Shown: in pieces, positions 32,540-42,891 of the stretch
Layout of the letters: each line of letters starts with the position of its first letter
How positions within the stretch are numbered: the first letter of the stretch is position 1
Source of the DNA: Amaurobius ferox
Taxonomy: Eukaryota; Arthropoda; Arachnida; Araneae; Amaurobiidae
Assembly (NCBI GenBank): GCA_951213105.1
Contig: OX578146.1
Location: 114,546,387 to 114,610,386 of the forward strand
Direction: 5' to 3'
Length of the DNA: 64,000 bases
Notes under the pieces: model-generated
Seen by the model: the letters and a program-made list of their open reading frames with translations, nothing else
The model's database searches: none
Told to the model about the DNA's origin: nothing
Translations under genes and position numbers: made by a program

Positions 32540-32840
32540 CATATCTCTATATTAAAAAAAAGTAGCCGACGCCGTCGACGCTGTTTGACAAATTTCTCGT
32601 TTCTCGAGATTCTTTGCTTCGTAACGCATAAACTATTGCATATAAAAATATGAAATTTGGTATACTTATAGAAAAAGCTTTGAAAAATATGCTGAAATAA
32701 ACCGTCTTTCGATATATATCGCAGTTTAAGAAAAATTTAATGTCAAATTCAAAAACAAAATATTTGAGCTGCGAGTTCGCGTCCTGGATAGACTAATGCA
32801 TGACCACGAATTTTCGCAGGGGGATACCTACTCCCTTTTT
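32540..32840 (+). repeat. ~280-bp dispersed repeat, copy 1 of 3
   Basis: It shares CTATATTAaAAAAAAGTAGC, TGTTTGACAAATTTcT, ACTATTGCATAtAAAAATAT, ATGAAATTTGGTATACTTAT, GAAATAAACCGt and GAGTTCgCGTCCTGGA with 39880-40170, and more weakly with 34190-34390. It directly abuts copy 2 of the CRE/TATA element. Confidence 0.75.
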
Positions 32841-32841
32841 C

Positions 32842-34139
32842 AACACTTTACAACAAAGTTGAAAAGTGTTTATGACTTTGTTCATTCTGTCTGTCTGTCT
32901 GTCCGTTAGCACGATAACTGCCGTAAAAATGACTTAATCAAAATGAAATTTTAGTATGTTGTTCAGACAGTCTGTAGGACCTATGGAAATATAAATAAAT
33001 AATATCACCCAATTAGTTTTGGATTGAACCCGGGTTGAAAAAATGAAATACATTGAACCCAATGGGACCAAATTTTTCAAACATTTTTTAAGCGGATTTA
33101 AATTTCACAAATTGCTTCAAAAATTTTAGGTAATATTCAAATTGTTCCATAAAATATATAAAAAAAAATTCAGCGAAATATATTCAGTAGTTTTTTAAAT
33201 AAAAATTAAAATAATAATTACACATCTTACATGAAGCGATCACGTGACCATGATATGAAACGATCACATGACCAACTTCAAAATATAATACGGCATCCAT
33301 CTTGTCTCAAAATCGTCATTTTTAAGGTTCTTTTTAATTCATATTGAGTGTTGTATTCGTCGTAAAACCTCTTTATTTTCGCTTAAATTCTGTACATCTA
33401 CATACTGAAACAACGCAATGACAATATATTTGAGTTTAAATGAGCATCCAACTTTGATTATTTCTCTAACGAAGCCTATTTTTCACTTATGCGAAATGTA
33501 AACAGCAAAATATGTAGGATGAGTTGTATAGGAATTGCTGTATTTTTTTAATGCAAAAGAATTTAGCTCATGGAGTCTGCATAGCTGATATGAAAGAAAT
33601 ATTCATTGACTTTACTGAGAGAAGGACGATTTTTTGCGATGAAGTTTTAAGCATAGAGTTAAATTACTTATAGCTCCATGGTCTTAATTTTTAAATAAAA
33701 TAAATTATTATAGTATTGTGATGAATGACATGAATGGGAAATTATTTATGAATGATATGCTGCTTTTTTAGAGAGAGCCAGGCGTGTTATTTTTTCTATG
33801 ACGTCATTTGAATGAATTTCAGTTGTTTTCGATGAAGTTTTTAAATATAATAAATTATCGTGGTATTATGATAATTCTAAAATTGTTACCGAGTAATATA
33901 TCACATTTTAGAGATGTCTAAACCAGGCAATTTATATTTCAATGCCGCCATTTGAATGAAGTTCATTTTTTTGGATGAATGTTTAAGTTTTCAACTATAT
34001 TAAATCAATGTAGTATTGTGAGAAGTTTTAAAATATTACCGAGGAATGTATTACATTTTAGACATGTTTAAATAAAATTGCATTGAAGTTGGAAAGTGTT
34101 TCTTAATCAATGCTTTAAGCATGATTGATCTTTCTTGTT
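32842..34139 (-). mobile_element. ~1.3-kb CRE/TATA dispersed element, copy 2
   Basis: It is the inverted counterpart of 41572-42891, matching over its full length from the terminal AACACTTTACAACAAAGTTG hairpin and short (GTCT)n tract to CATGATTGATCTTTCTTGTT. On the minus strand it has two subrepeats: one CRE is intact (33799-33806), the other degenerate (near 33943). The TATA equivalent is mutated to CTAAAAAAG. No ORF is recognised. Confidence 0.88.
33799..33806 (-). promoter_or_regulatory. CRE palindrome TGACGTCA
   Basis: A perfect CREB/ATF site at the position equivalent to 13743 and 41905 in the other copies. Confidence 0.65.
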
Positions 34140-34189
34140 TAATTTCGATGTAGTTTTTGATATATTTTACTTTTTATGCCCTTCTAAAA

Positions 34190-34390
34190 TGAACTTTTTT
34201 TCCGTATCGGCACGTCTAGCGATTTATCTGTCTCGTACCGTAAAAACTCTAGCATACAGAAATATGAGATTTGGTACATTTATAGATAAATAATAGGGTA
34301 CCACGATGAAATAAACCATTTATGAATTTAAACTTTAGTTTGGCATGAAATAGCTCGTGAAACGAGCTCATGATCGAGGAATGCAGTTTT
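34190..34390 (+). repeat. ~280-bp dispersed repeat, diverged copy 2 of 3
   Basis: It keeps GTAAAAACTCTAGCATACAG, ATGAGATTTGGTACATTTAT and GATGAAATAAACCAT in the same order as copies at 32540 and 39880. It ends near a small palindrome (CTCGTGAAACGAG). Confidence 0.65.
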
Positions 34391-34479
34391 GGGGTTCCTT
34401 GGGCTAAAAAAAATCCCTGCTTTTCCTCCCTGCGGAAAATAGGCAGGGATAGAAAAAAGATTTTTGAAAGTAGAATTTT

Positions 34480-34570
34480 TAGGAAAGATAGGTATGAAGC
34501 GCAGCTCTGAGAGCGCAGCGAGTAGGAGGCGGAGCCTCCCGAAGGGGGTTGCGCAAGCAGGGGACAGAGA
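34480..34570. repeat. GC-rich patch with nested inverted repeats
   Basis: GCGCAGCTCTGAGAGCGCAG and GGAGGCGGAGCCTCC form small hairpins, followed by GAAGGGGGTTGCGCAAGC. A similar phrase (CCTCTGAGAGTGCCAACGAG) occurs at 40707-40730, so this is a dispersed GC-rich repeat fragment. Confidence 0.6.
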
Positions 34571-35639
34571 CCTTGTTTAGGGAAAATAATTTATAATGAC
34601 GTCTTTTTGTAATATGATTTTGAAATTTAATTTATTTGCTACCCAGGTTTAAAGAAAAACTTTGTATAACAATAGCATACAGTAAAAAATGTGGTTCTTA
34701 ACATGTTTCTCAGTCACAAAACACCCTTTTCAAGTAGTGTTCTCATATACTGGTCATTTCTTATTATTACCACATCTCACACATGTTCGTAAAAGAGCTA
34801 TCGTCCCCTCGTTGTGCATGATGCACAGTAGAAAGCTGGACTTAAACACAGTCTCATGGCAATTTAAATATTTTTGATAATTCCATTACGGATATGTCAA
34901 GCCAAGGATCGACCTTTTGATCGTATGAAATTACAAAATGAGCCTGTCAGTATTTCCCTATTTTTCGAGAACGTGAAATAGTAACTACATAGTTGAAAAA
35001 CCAACATCTGTCTTCGATTAGAAAAACCTTTCGGAACGAATTAAGTACTGTAATATTGTTTCTCGCTCTAAATCCCAGTTTACACGGATAGAGTAGACGT
35101 TGTAGTAATAGTTCTAGTAGATCTACTGACCTCGTGTACACGATTGGGGTAGAGGTTGGTATAATAGATGGTACAGTTGACTAGTGTTACACCGTGACAG
35201 AGAATTCCACTACTCACCTTCACCCACAACCACATTCCTTCACCTGAATCTACCACGCACTATATTTATACCAGACTCGTTTCAGAAGCAAAGAATATCT
35301 GGTTGGCAATCGACAGAAGATGGTATTACTTCAGTGAATGTTGACCATAATTTTCTTTTATTTTTTAGCAAACAGGCGGTGTTCTACATCCTAAACCGAT
35401 TGACTCTATTATTGCATTATGCAGCTCTCTATACATTTTCCCGTTTGATCATCAATTTAAGTGAATTTCGAATGAAAAACCATGCTTATAGTAAATTATA
35501 ACAATTCGTAATATGAAAGATTAAAAATATAAAAGGGTATACATTATCATCCACACACAGTTTCTTATTACCTTCTGGCTAACTCTGATAGAGTGACTCA
35601 TGGGATGCCATCCAAATTTCCGTCAAATAAACTACAAGT
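34571..35639. other. Unassigned stretch
   Basis: The 105-codon ORF at 35184-35501 (plus) has no recognised domain and no conserved partner here. I do not call a gene. Confidence 0.35.
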
Positions 35640-35890
35640 CTAGCAAAGAAAACAAAAATAAAATTGGAAATATCAAAGAAAGTTCTCTCAGCATAAACTG
35701 TCGTACAAAAGTCAAGACTTAATTAGCGGTTTGAGGCTGATTGGAATCGGAAGTAATTGGGCTTAAACGGATAGCATCGTATCCGTGGCTACGGAAAAGA
35801 AATTGTGAAAGCTATTCCCACGAGTCCATGCTTTGATAATCGTAAAGTGGAGTATTTTGTCGTTTCTGGTTTAGATCAGAATCGGACGTA
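35640..35890 (-). repeat. tRNA-like B-box repeat family, copy 3 (diverged)
   Basis: It matches copies 1 and 2 (TTAATTAGCGGTTTGAGGCT, GCTATTCCCACGAGTCC on plus), but its B box is mutated (CCGTTTAAGCC on minus), so it would not be expected to recruit RNA polymerase III. Confidence 0.65.
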
Positions 35891-35930
35891 AGAAAAGCTT
35901 ATTGGGGATTATATAAAAATATATTTATTA

Positions 35931-36310
35931 ACTTTCTCAACAATGCATGGTGATGCATAAGGAAAGTATCGGAATTTTTCTCGAAAATCGCAACTCGAGT
36001 TTTTAACGAAACTATGCGTCTTGGAACCTCTAGAGCAAGAAACAAATATTTTAGCGTGACGTCTCTATGTGTGTGTGCGTCTGTCTCTGTAATATATTTG
36101 TCCACTTTAATTCAAAAGCAAATTGACCGAATTTCATAAATCACCAATTAAGGACGAAAATTTAATTAAAAGGTCAAATTTAGTGTCATTTCAAGTAATC
36201 ATACCTGTTATTTTGAACGATTAAACTCAATTTAATAAATTATTAAAGAAATAAATTGACCCGTCTGTAGTGGAAGACGTGTGTTGCCCACATCAGATTT
36301 TTTAAAGAAA
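35931..36310 (+). repeat. Hairpin-headed GT-bearing repeat, short copy
   Basis: The head ACTTTCTCAACAATGCAT...TGCATAAGGAAAGTAT folds as in other copies. It is followed by CGAAAATCGCAACTCGAG, GTGTGTGTGCG, and at the end GTGTTGCCCACATCAGAT, which also ends the copy near 56600-56640. It appears to be an internally deleted member. Confidence 0.6.
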
Positions 36311-37183
36311 TCTCAAATTTTACTTGTACTAAAGTAAAGACATTTAGTCGCTGTACAAACATGCCTTTAATTTTAAAATTGGGAAAATGTCCTAAATTCT
36401 TTAAAATTATAAGATCAAACTCATATAAGCATAATACTTAGATGGTGTGTTCAGAAATAATTTAATTTCTGCATTTAGAATCAATCTGCTAGTACAGTAT
36501 ACAGTACATTACTGGGAAACTGGTTTTGCCTTAGTAGAACTCAATCACATCGGGTATGTTCAAATCACATTCTAAGCCAGTTAGCTTGGCAAGTGCAGTA
36601 ATTTTCGAGTTTATTGCCATAACAGACAAAATTAGCCGAATAATGAGTATATATAAAAGGACTGTCACGAAACTGCGGCTTCTGGAGTAGCAACTAAACT
36701 CATCAAGAGAAGACGTTTGTAATAAAAATTAGAAACCCGTAATTATAAGGTCATTGTAAACTTTCTATATGCAAATTTTGTGACTAAATACTGTATTTGT
36801 TTAATTGTTATTCAATAGAATTAAAATAATCGTCATCTTGAACACTAAAAGGTATTATTCTAAACGTGAATGTTTTTTTTTAATTTCTTCCTACGCATTC
36901 ATTTGCACCAATAGGAATAGTGCAGTGACATAGTATCAAGTGCGGATAGGCGACCCTTGAGTGCCCGAGAAATACAGTGAGCCAGAGAGAGGTAGGATAT
37001 TTTTCGGCGCCAAGAACAAAACAATTTTTACCCTAAAATTTTATTAAAAAACAAAAGTGTTTTATTGGTATTACAATAATTATTCCTATTAATTTACTCA
37101 TAACTAATTGAACTAATTTTATGATATATACGAACAACATTTTATACAAAACATCAGTCGCTTTTTAAATATACATAATGTTT
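36311..37183. other. Unassigned stretch with an isolated TATA box
   Basis: No gene is seen. A strong TATA box is at 36650. A T-rich run is at 36873. Confidence 0.35.
36650..36660 (+). promoter_or_regulatory. Candidate core promoter TATATAAAAGG
   Basis: A near-ideal TATA box, with GTCACGAAACTGCGGCTTCT starting 4 bp downstream. No ORF of note follows, so it may belong to an LTR or a non-coding transcript, or be chance in AT-rich DNA. Confidence 0.3.
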
Positions 37184-37500
37184 ACTTCCACATATGTAAT
37201 AGTGAGGAAGTATTGTTTTCACGAAAGTTTTCGATTTCGAGATTTTGATGACAATATACGTTTTAAGACCTCCTGAACACGTTTTGACGAGTTTTGGAGT
37301 GTTGTCTGTCTGTATGATATTTGTGGTCAATTACTTGTGTACACGATAGCTGCTAAAAAAATAATTGGATTTTTACGAAACTTTATTTTTTATATCAAAG
37401 CCGGATATATAGAACGAGATAGAATTTTTTAAAATTCGAGTGAAAACTTCGAAATTTATTCAGCATTTTATATTTTATGGAAGCAACGGACACATTTGAC
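37184..37500 (+). repeat. Hairpin-headed GT-bearing repeat, diverged copy
   Basis: ACTTCCACATATG...GAGGAAGTATTG forms the head, followed by TTTTCGATTTCGAGATTTTG, CCTCCTGAACACG and TTTTGGAGTGTTGTCTGTCT, the same order as 51204-51345. Confidence 0.65.
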
Positions 37501-38454
37501 ATAATGATGTTTAAAAATGATTATTTATGGCTCAATTATTGCAAGGATTAATAGTTTCAATCATTGTTGTCAAGAATAGACACGAAATAATTTTTGTATT
37601 CGTGACGTCATTGGCCACCAAAGGTGGGGGGGGGGGGGTGAATTCCACCATTCCGGGGGTACATTGTCAAGAATGGTATGAATCGAAAGAATGTAGATGT
37701 CTTCTACATGTTTCGCGTAAAGGACTAAAATTCCTAGTTAGAACCTCTGAAGTTGTGTTTGTGGATTGGACACCGGAATTGGGGCGCAATTTATTACCAA
37801 TTCATTCACATGACACTGTATACTTTAGAAATGTATTATCTGACGACGTTACAAGCTTCAAGTATGCAATTAGCTTCCAGTGGCAATGCAGTCTTTACCC
37901 TAGTTAATAGGTTTCCGATCAGCTGTCTGAAACATACATGGAAGATCTTTACAAAATACATTGAATTCAAATCAGAGATAGATGTCTTTGGCGTCTTCTG
38001 GGACTCCTTTGAATGTAGATAATATTAGATCCATATCAGTATCAACAGCGCCATTCAAAGCTTGCCTTTGGATAATTTATAGGTCAGGGATTCACGAGTC
38101 ATTTTATAAATAAGTTATTAAACTAAAATCAGAAAGTTAATAAATGCAATCTCAGTTTTTGTCCTACTTTAATTAACAACGATGGTATCCCAGCATTTGC
38201 AGCTGTAAAATATTTCTAAATTCTCACAACCGATTGATAAATTGTGAGAAATGTTATTAATTAACTGTTATTAAGAATCTGTGCCAATTTAATGCTGTAA
38301 CGAAATAAATCATATTCAAAAATACCAATTGGTAAGTATACTGCACAGTAAATGCGCATTATAATTACCTTTAAGTTGCTGGAATATAGCAAATGGCGAA
38401 TTACCGTCACGTTTTTCAAAGCGAACCTGCTTAAGTTTCATTGCCATCGGTTTG
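37501..38454. other. Unassigned stretch with a 13-base G run
   Basis: The G run is at 37626-37638. The 126-codon ORF 37527-37907 runs through it (five Gly residues) and shows no recognisable domain. Confidence 0.35.
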
Positions 38455-38760
38455 TTTCAGGTTTGGCAGCTCGACACAAACTATAGCACTCACACAAACC
38501 ATGACACTCATACAAACTGTGACACAATCAAACCATGACACTAATAAAAACTATGACACTCGCACACACCATGACACCCACACAAACTTACGCACAAACC
38601 TTTACGTTCTAACACACAATGACACTCGCGCATACCATGACAACCACGCAAATTTTGTACACAAACCTTTATGTTCTGACACATACCATAACACTTGCAC
38701 ACACCACGACACCCAAGCAAACTTTACACACAAACCTTTAAGTTCTAATAAGTACTTGCA
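38455..38760. repeat. CA-rich higher-order tandem repeat
   Basis: Short units of the type ACACTCACACAAACCATG are followed by three ~64-bp units, each containing CACACAAACCTTTAnGTTCT. The 113-codon ORF 38441-38782 (Thr/His/Asn-rich) is a by-product of this repeat. Confidence 0.85.
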
Positions 38761-39879
38761 GTCTCTCATAAACATACTTTAGCTACAGCAAGTATGCATA
38801 TACCAGCACACACGCGATTATACAGAAGTTATCGATGTATTTTATTTTACGCGTTCTACGTTAACATTATAACAATTTCAAAATCATTTTATCATTTCTC
38901 CTAAAATACATTTAGATACTATTTTAACAAACATTCCGAAGTTGTAACAGCCCCTTTAAACTCCTTAACGCCAAACCGTGATAAGGCAGCGATACATGAC
39001 AGTGAAACTTCTGACAATTATCCAGCCTTTAAAAGGAACAACGGGAGAGCAGAGAATTTGGAACTTGGTTCACAATCTGCAAACTTTTCATACGAATATC
39101 TTAATTAGAAATCTAACAATCCCAAAACTCCCTATGGGCGAAAATAAGGTTGGTATTAAAAGATTTCCACAGATCGAACCATAACTCTTCAGACACTTTA
39201 ATCACCCTGCAGGGGAATATTTCCTTATGTGTAATAAAGTTAAAATTGAAGTTAAAAGTTTAGTTCCAATGCTCAAAGAGGACGATTTTAAATTCATTTT
39301 GTTAGTTAAGAAATTTAATAAACTGCTAAATAGACACATAAAAGGTACATTTCTAAAGAAAATATTGTTTAATTATAATCGATACTTTATTTTGATAGAG
39401 GACGCATCTAAGACCTATTAACAAAAACAAAAACATTAGAAAACACTCTTATTCCTTGTTCCAATTAGTACTTACATTGTTAAATATCGGCCATGCACGC
39501 TATGTACTAATACTGGTACACCAAATTTCCGTACAACTATGTATCGTCTGATGCGCATAGTATTTATCTTCTAGAAAAATCGACCAGATAGCTGTTTTTG
39601 TCTTTATTTCTAAAATCATATAATCTTTATAAGCGAGGGCGAACATTTAAAGCAAAGTCAGACAGCAGAAGTGAGGGCATATAGCAATAGCAAGTGCAGA
39701 GATTCAGTATTGTGGCCATAGACCTACCTAAATACCTGCTACTTTTCCCATGGTCAGCTGTATGTTGTCTGATCAAGAGGACCTTAAATGAAAGATAATT
39801 CTTCATCTCTACCTCTAATAAAAATAACAGAAATGTAGTCTACCATACAGCTATATTATGTTATTGTAAAATTATTATT
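38761..39879. other. Unassigned AT-rich stretch
   Basis: Short ORFs (64-68 codons) have no motifs. Nothing else is recognised. Confidence 0.35.
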
Positions 39880-40170
39880 ATTTCTCTATATTAGAAAAAA
39901 ATAGCTGACGCTGCAGTTGCAGTTTGACAAATTTTGTGTCCCACGAGATCCTCTGTTACCGCAAAAACTATAGCATTCAAAATATGAAATTTAGTATAGT
40001 TGAAGAGAAATATTAGGGAAATATAATGAAATAAACCGCTTTTCAATTTAAAATTAATTTATTAAATATTGAATGTCAAAATCAAAGGAATAGTATTTCA
40101 GCTACGAGTTCATGTCCTGGACATACTAGCAATAGCAAGACCTCAAATTTTTTCTAGGTACGTACCCACA
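39880..40170 (+). repeat. ~280-bp dispersed repeat, copy 3 of 3
   Basis: This aligns with 32540-32840 throughout: CTATATTAGAAAAAAATAGC at the start, AATATGAAATTTAGTATAGT, GAAATAAACCGCTTTTC and GAGTTCATGTCCTGGACATA towards the end. Confidence 0.75.
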
Positions 40171-40689
40171 TAGTTGATTTTTTGCAAGATGGAGCCTTTT
40201 TTAAATTAATTTCGATTTAGTTAATGAATTTTCTAATTGCTCATGTACTGAAGTGAAAAATTGTCTTCTGCGTCGGCAAATATTTAATTGGTCAACCTGA
40301 TTCCTAACTTTTCTGTAGTGGCAGAAATATGGCTGAGAATTGAGTTATTGAAGCACTAAAAACAGTAAAAGTATTGATATTCCATTCTAAACATGACTGC
40401 AACGCAATTAAGCGCACTTGAGATAATGTGGAATGCTGACAATCGTATGCATTAGTGTTTATTCTTACAGACATAGTATTTCGCAACTCATATTATCATG
40501 AACATTAAGATTAAAGTGTTTGTTATACTGCACAACAATTAAATGTCTTATTGTAAATATTTCTATATTAAAACCGAACCATGATATTTCGCCAGTGTAT
40601 TACGAACAAATGTCAAAACGTACAGTTATGAAATTTTGCCCTTTGTTCGTTGTACAGTTGGTAATTGTTCGTAATACCAAGCAGCACGA
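40171..40689. other. AT-rich stretch, nothing recognised
   Basis: No gene or repeat is seen between the dispersed repeat and the GC-richer region. Confidence 0.35.
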
Positions 40690-41110
40690 AAGAACCTGCG
40701 ATGAAGCCTCTGAGAGTGCCAACGAGTAGGAGAGAAACACTGAACATTTTAACTAACTACTCTAGTTACGGGATTGACGAGTGTAGGGGGTCTGGGGGCC
40801 AAGCATGGTAAAATAGCAGGGAAAGCAAGTTACGGCAGCTGGTGAGCGTTAACTAATAAGGGGCTAAGCACCAATGGAAACTTTTTTGCTTGCAGCTAAT
40901 TACGGCCTTTATTGAGCGGCAGCGAACAGGGGCGGAGTCCCGGGATTTGGCGATCGTCAGCGAGCATAGGACACGTCGCAGATCGGGGACGTATTACGTT
41001 TGCGTATCAGAGACGTATACGCCTGTGTATCAGAGACGTATTACGCCTACGTAGCAGACAACTTGAATACACACGCGTAGCGAGTTTTGGATGTGGCAAG
41101 TGTAGCAGGC
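40690..41110. repeat. GC-richer region with three ACGTA-rich tandem units
   Basis: At 40983-41065 the phrase (C/A)GGGACGTATTACG... / GAGACGTATACGCC... / GAGACGTATTACGCC... occurs three times, each ending in GTATCA or GTAGCA (unit ~23-27 bp). Upstream, CCTCTGAGAGTGCCAACGAG links it to 34490. The 93-codon ORF 40912-41193 runs through it without a known domain. Confidence 0.55.
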
Positions 41111-41571
41111 AGGGGCTGGATCCCCTAGTCTATAGAAAATTTGTGACTTGTGCTTCTCTGTGCATGTTTATTACCTCGACACGGGAGACCTGACTTATTT
41201 CTGTTTTGTGGGAATTATTTAAAATTAAAATAAGTTAAAAAATAAAATATTTCAAGTATTAAAAATTCAGAGCAAATCGTAAATTAATTTTCTTTACGTT
41301 ATATATTCCGTAGAAAAAACAGGAATACAGTTTATCTAAGAATACATCCATTAGAAAATGTTACTTGAATTTTCACATACAGACATATTTATTTCTGTAA
41401 CATCTCGAGTTTTAGAACGAAATTATAAATTATTTCTTCTTGGCCTAAACAGGCTCTATATATGTACGAAAGAAATTCTAAAAACTGATTGAATTGTTTT
41501 CGACATATCGGGTAACACACGTTGTTAAGTTTGAATCGTGGTATAAGAGCCTTTTGCATTACTGCAAAGAT
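41111..41571. other. AT-rich stretch, nothing recognised
   Basis: No gene or repeat is recognised up to the start of the CRE/TATA element. Confidence 0.4.
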
Positions 41572-41904
41572 AACAAGAAAGATCAATCATGCTTAAAGCA
41601 TTGATTATGAAACACTTTCCAACTTCAATGCAATTTTATTTAAACATGTCTAAAATGCAATACATTCCTCGGTAATATTTTAAAACTTATCACAATACTA
41701 CATTAATTTATTATATTTGAAACCTTAAACCTTCATCGAAAAAAATTAACTTCATTCAAATGACGGCATTAAAGTATAAATTGCCTGGTTTAAACATCTC
41801 TTAAATGTTATAAATTCCTCGGTAATAATTTTAGAATTATCATAATACTACGATAATTTATTATATTTGAAAACATCATCGAAAACAACTTAAATCCATT
41901 CAAA

Positions 41905-41912
41905 TGACGTCA
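41905..41912 (+). promoter_or_regulatory. CRE palindrome TGACGTCA
   Basis: A perfect CREB/ATF site 27 bp upstream of TATAAAAG (41940-41947). The preceding subrepeat has the one-mismatch version TGACGGCA at 41761-41768. Confidence 0.7.
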
Positions 41913-41939
41913 TAAAAAAATAACACGCCTGGCTCTCTC

Positions 41940-41947
41940 TATAAAAG
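41940..41947 (+). promoter_or_regulatory. TATA box TATAAAAG
   Basis: Lies in the context GGCTCTCTCTATAAAAGCAA, equivalent to the TATA box at 13776 in copy 1. Confidence 0.6.
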
Positions 41948-42800
41948 CAACATTTCATTCATAAATAATTCCCCCATTCATGTCATTCATCACAGTACTA
42001 TAATAATTTATATTATTTAAAAATTAAGACCATGGAGCTACAAGTAAGTAAAACTCTATGCGTAAAACTTCATCGAAAAATATCGTCCTTCTCTTTCTAA
42101 AATCAAGGAATTCATATCAGCTAAGCAGACTCCATGGACTAAATGATTTTGTGTTAAAGAATTACAGCGATTCTAATACAACTCATTCTACATATTTTGC
42201 TGTTTACATTTTACATAGGTGAAAAATAGGCTTAATTGTAGAAATAATCAAATTTGGAAGAGCATTTAAACTGAAATATATTGTCATTGCGTTGTTTCAG
42301 TATGTAGATGCACAGAATTTAGGCAAAAATAAAGTAATTTTAGGACGGATACAACACTCAATATGAATTAAAAAGAACTTTAAAAATCACGATTTTGACA
42401 CAAGATGGATGCCATATATCATTTTGAAGTGGGTCATGTGATCGTTTCATATCATGGACACGTGATCGCTTAATATAAGAGGTGTTATTATTATTTTAAT
42501 TTTTATTTAAAAAACAACTGAATATATTTCGCTGAATTTTTTTTTATATATTTTATGGAACAATTTGAATATTGCCTAAAATTTTCGAAGCAATTTGTGA
42601 ATTTTAAATCCGCTTAAAAAATGCTTGAAAAATTAGGTCCCATAGGGCTCAATGTATTCCATTTTTTCAACCCGGGTTCAATCCAAAACTAATTGGGTGA
42701 TATTATTCATTTATATTCCCATAGGTCCTATAGACCGTCTGAACCACATACTAAAATTTCATTTTGATTAAGTCATTTTTACGGCAGTTATCGTGCTAAC

Positions 42801-42801
42801 G

Positions 42802-42846
<45 letters not shown>
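42801..42846 (+). repeat. (GACA)n microsatellite
   Basis: About eleven GACA repeats inside copy 3 of the CRE/TATA element; copy 2 has about three to four and copy 1 essentially none. Confidence 0.95.
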
Positions 42847-42847
<1 letters not shown>

Positions 42848-42891
42848 ATGAACAAAGTCATAAACACTTTTCAACTTTGTTGTAAAGTGTT

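Larger units (their letters stand above)
41572..42891 (+). mobile_element. ~1.3-kb CRE/TATA dispersed element, copy 3
   Basis: The best preserved copy. In order: a terminal hairpin ATCATGCTTAAAGCATTGAT; two ~150-bp subrepeats (starting near 41643 and 41796), each with ATTCCTCGGTAATA, ATTTATTATATTTGAAA and a CRE or CRE-like site; GGCTCTCTCTATAAAAGC; a long AT-rich body; CAACCCGGGTTCAATCCAAA; a (GACA)n run at 42801-42846; and a terminal hairpin. No ORF is recognised. An LTR-type promoter module is suggested, but no LTR pair, primer-binding site or protein gene is seen. Confidence 0.88.

Noticed and set aside
35184..35501. 105-codon ORF as a host gene
   Set aside because: No domain, no splice or promoter context and no repeat partner; length is within chance expectation for 64 kb scanned in six frames.
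38441..38782. 113-codon Thr/His/Asn-rich ORF
   Set aside because: It is produced by the CA-rich tandem repeat at 38455-38760.
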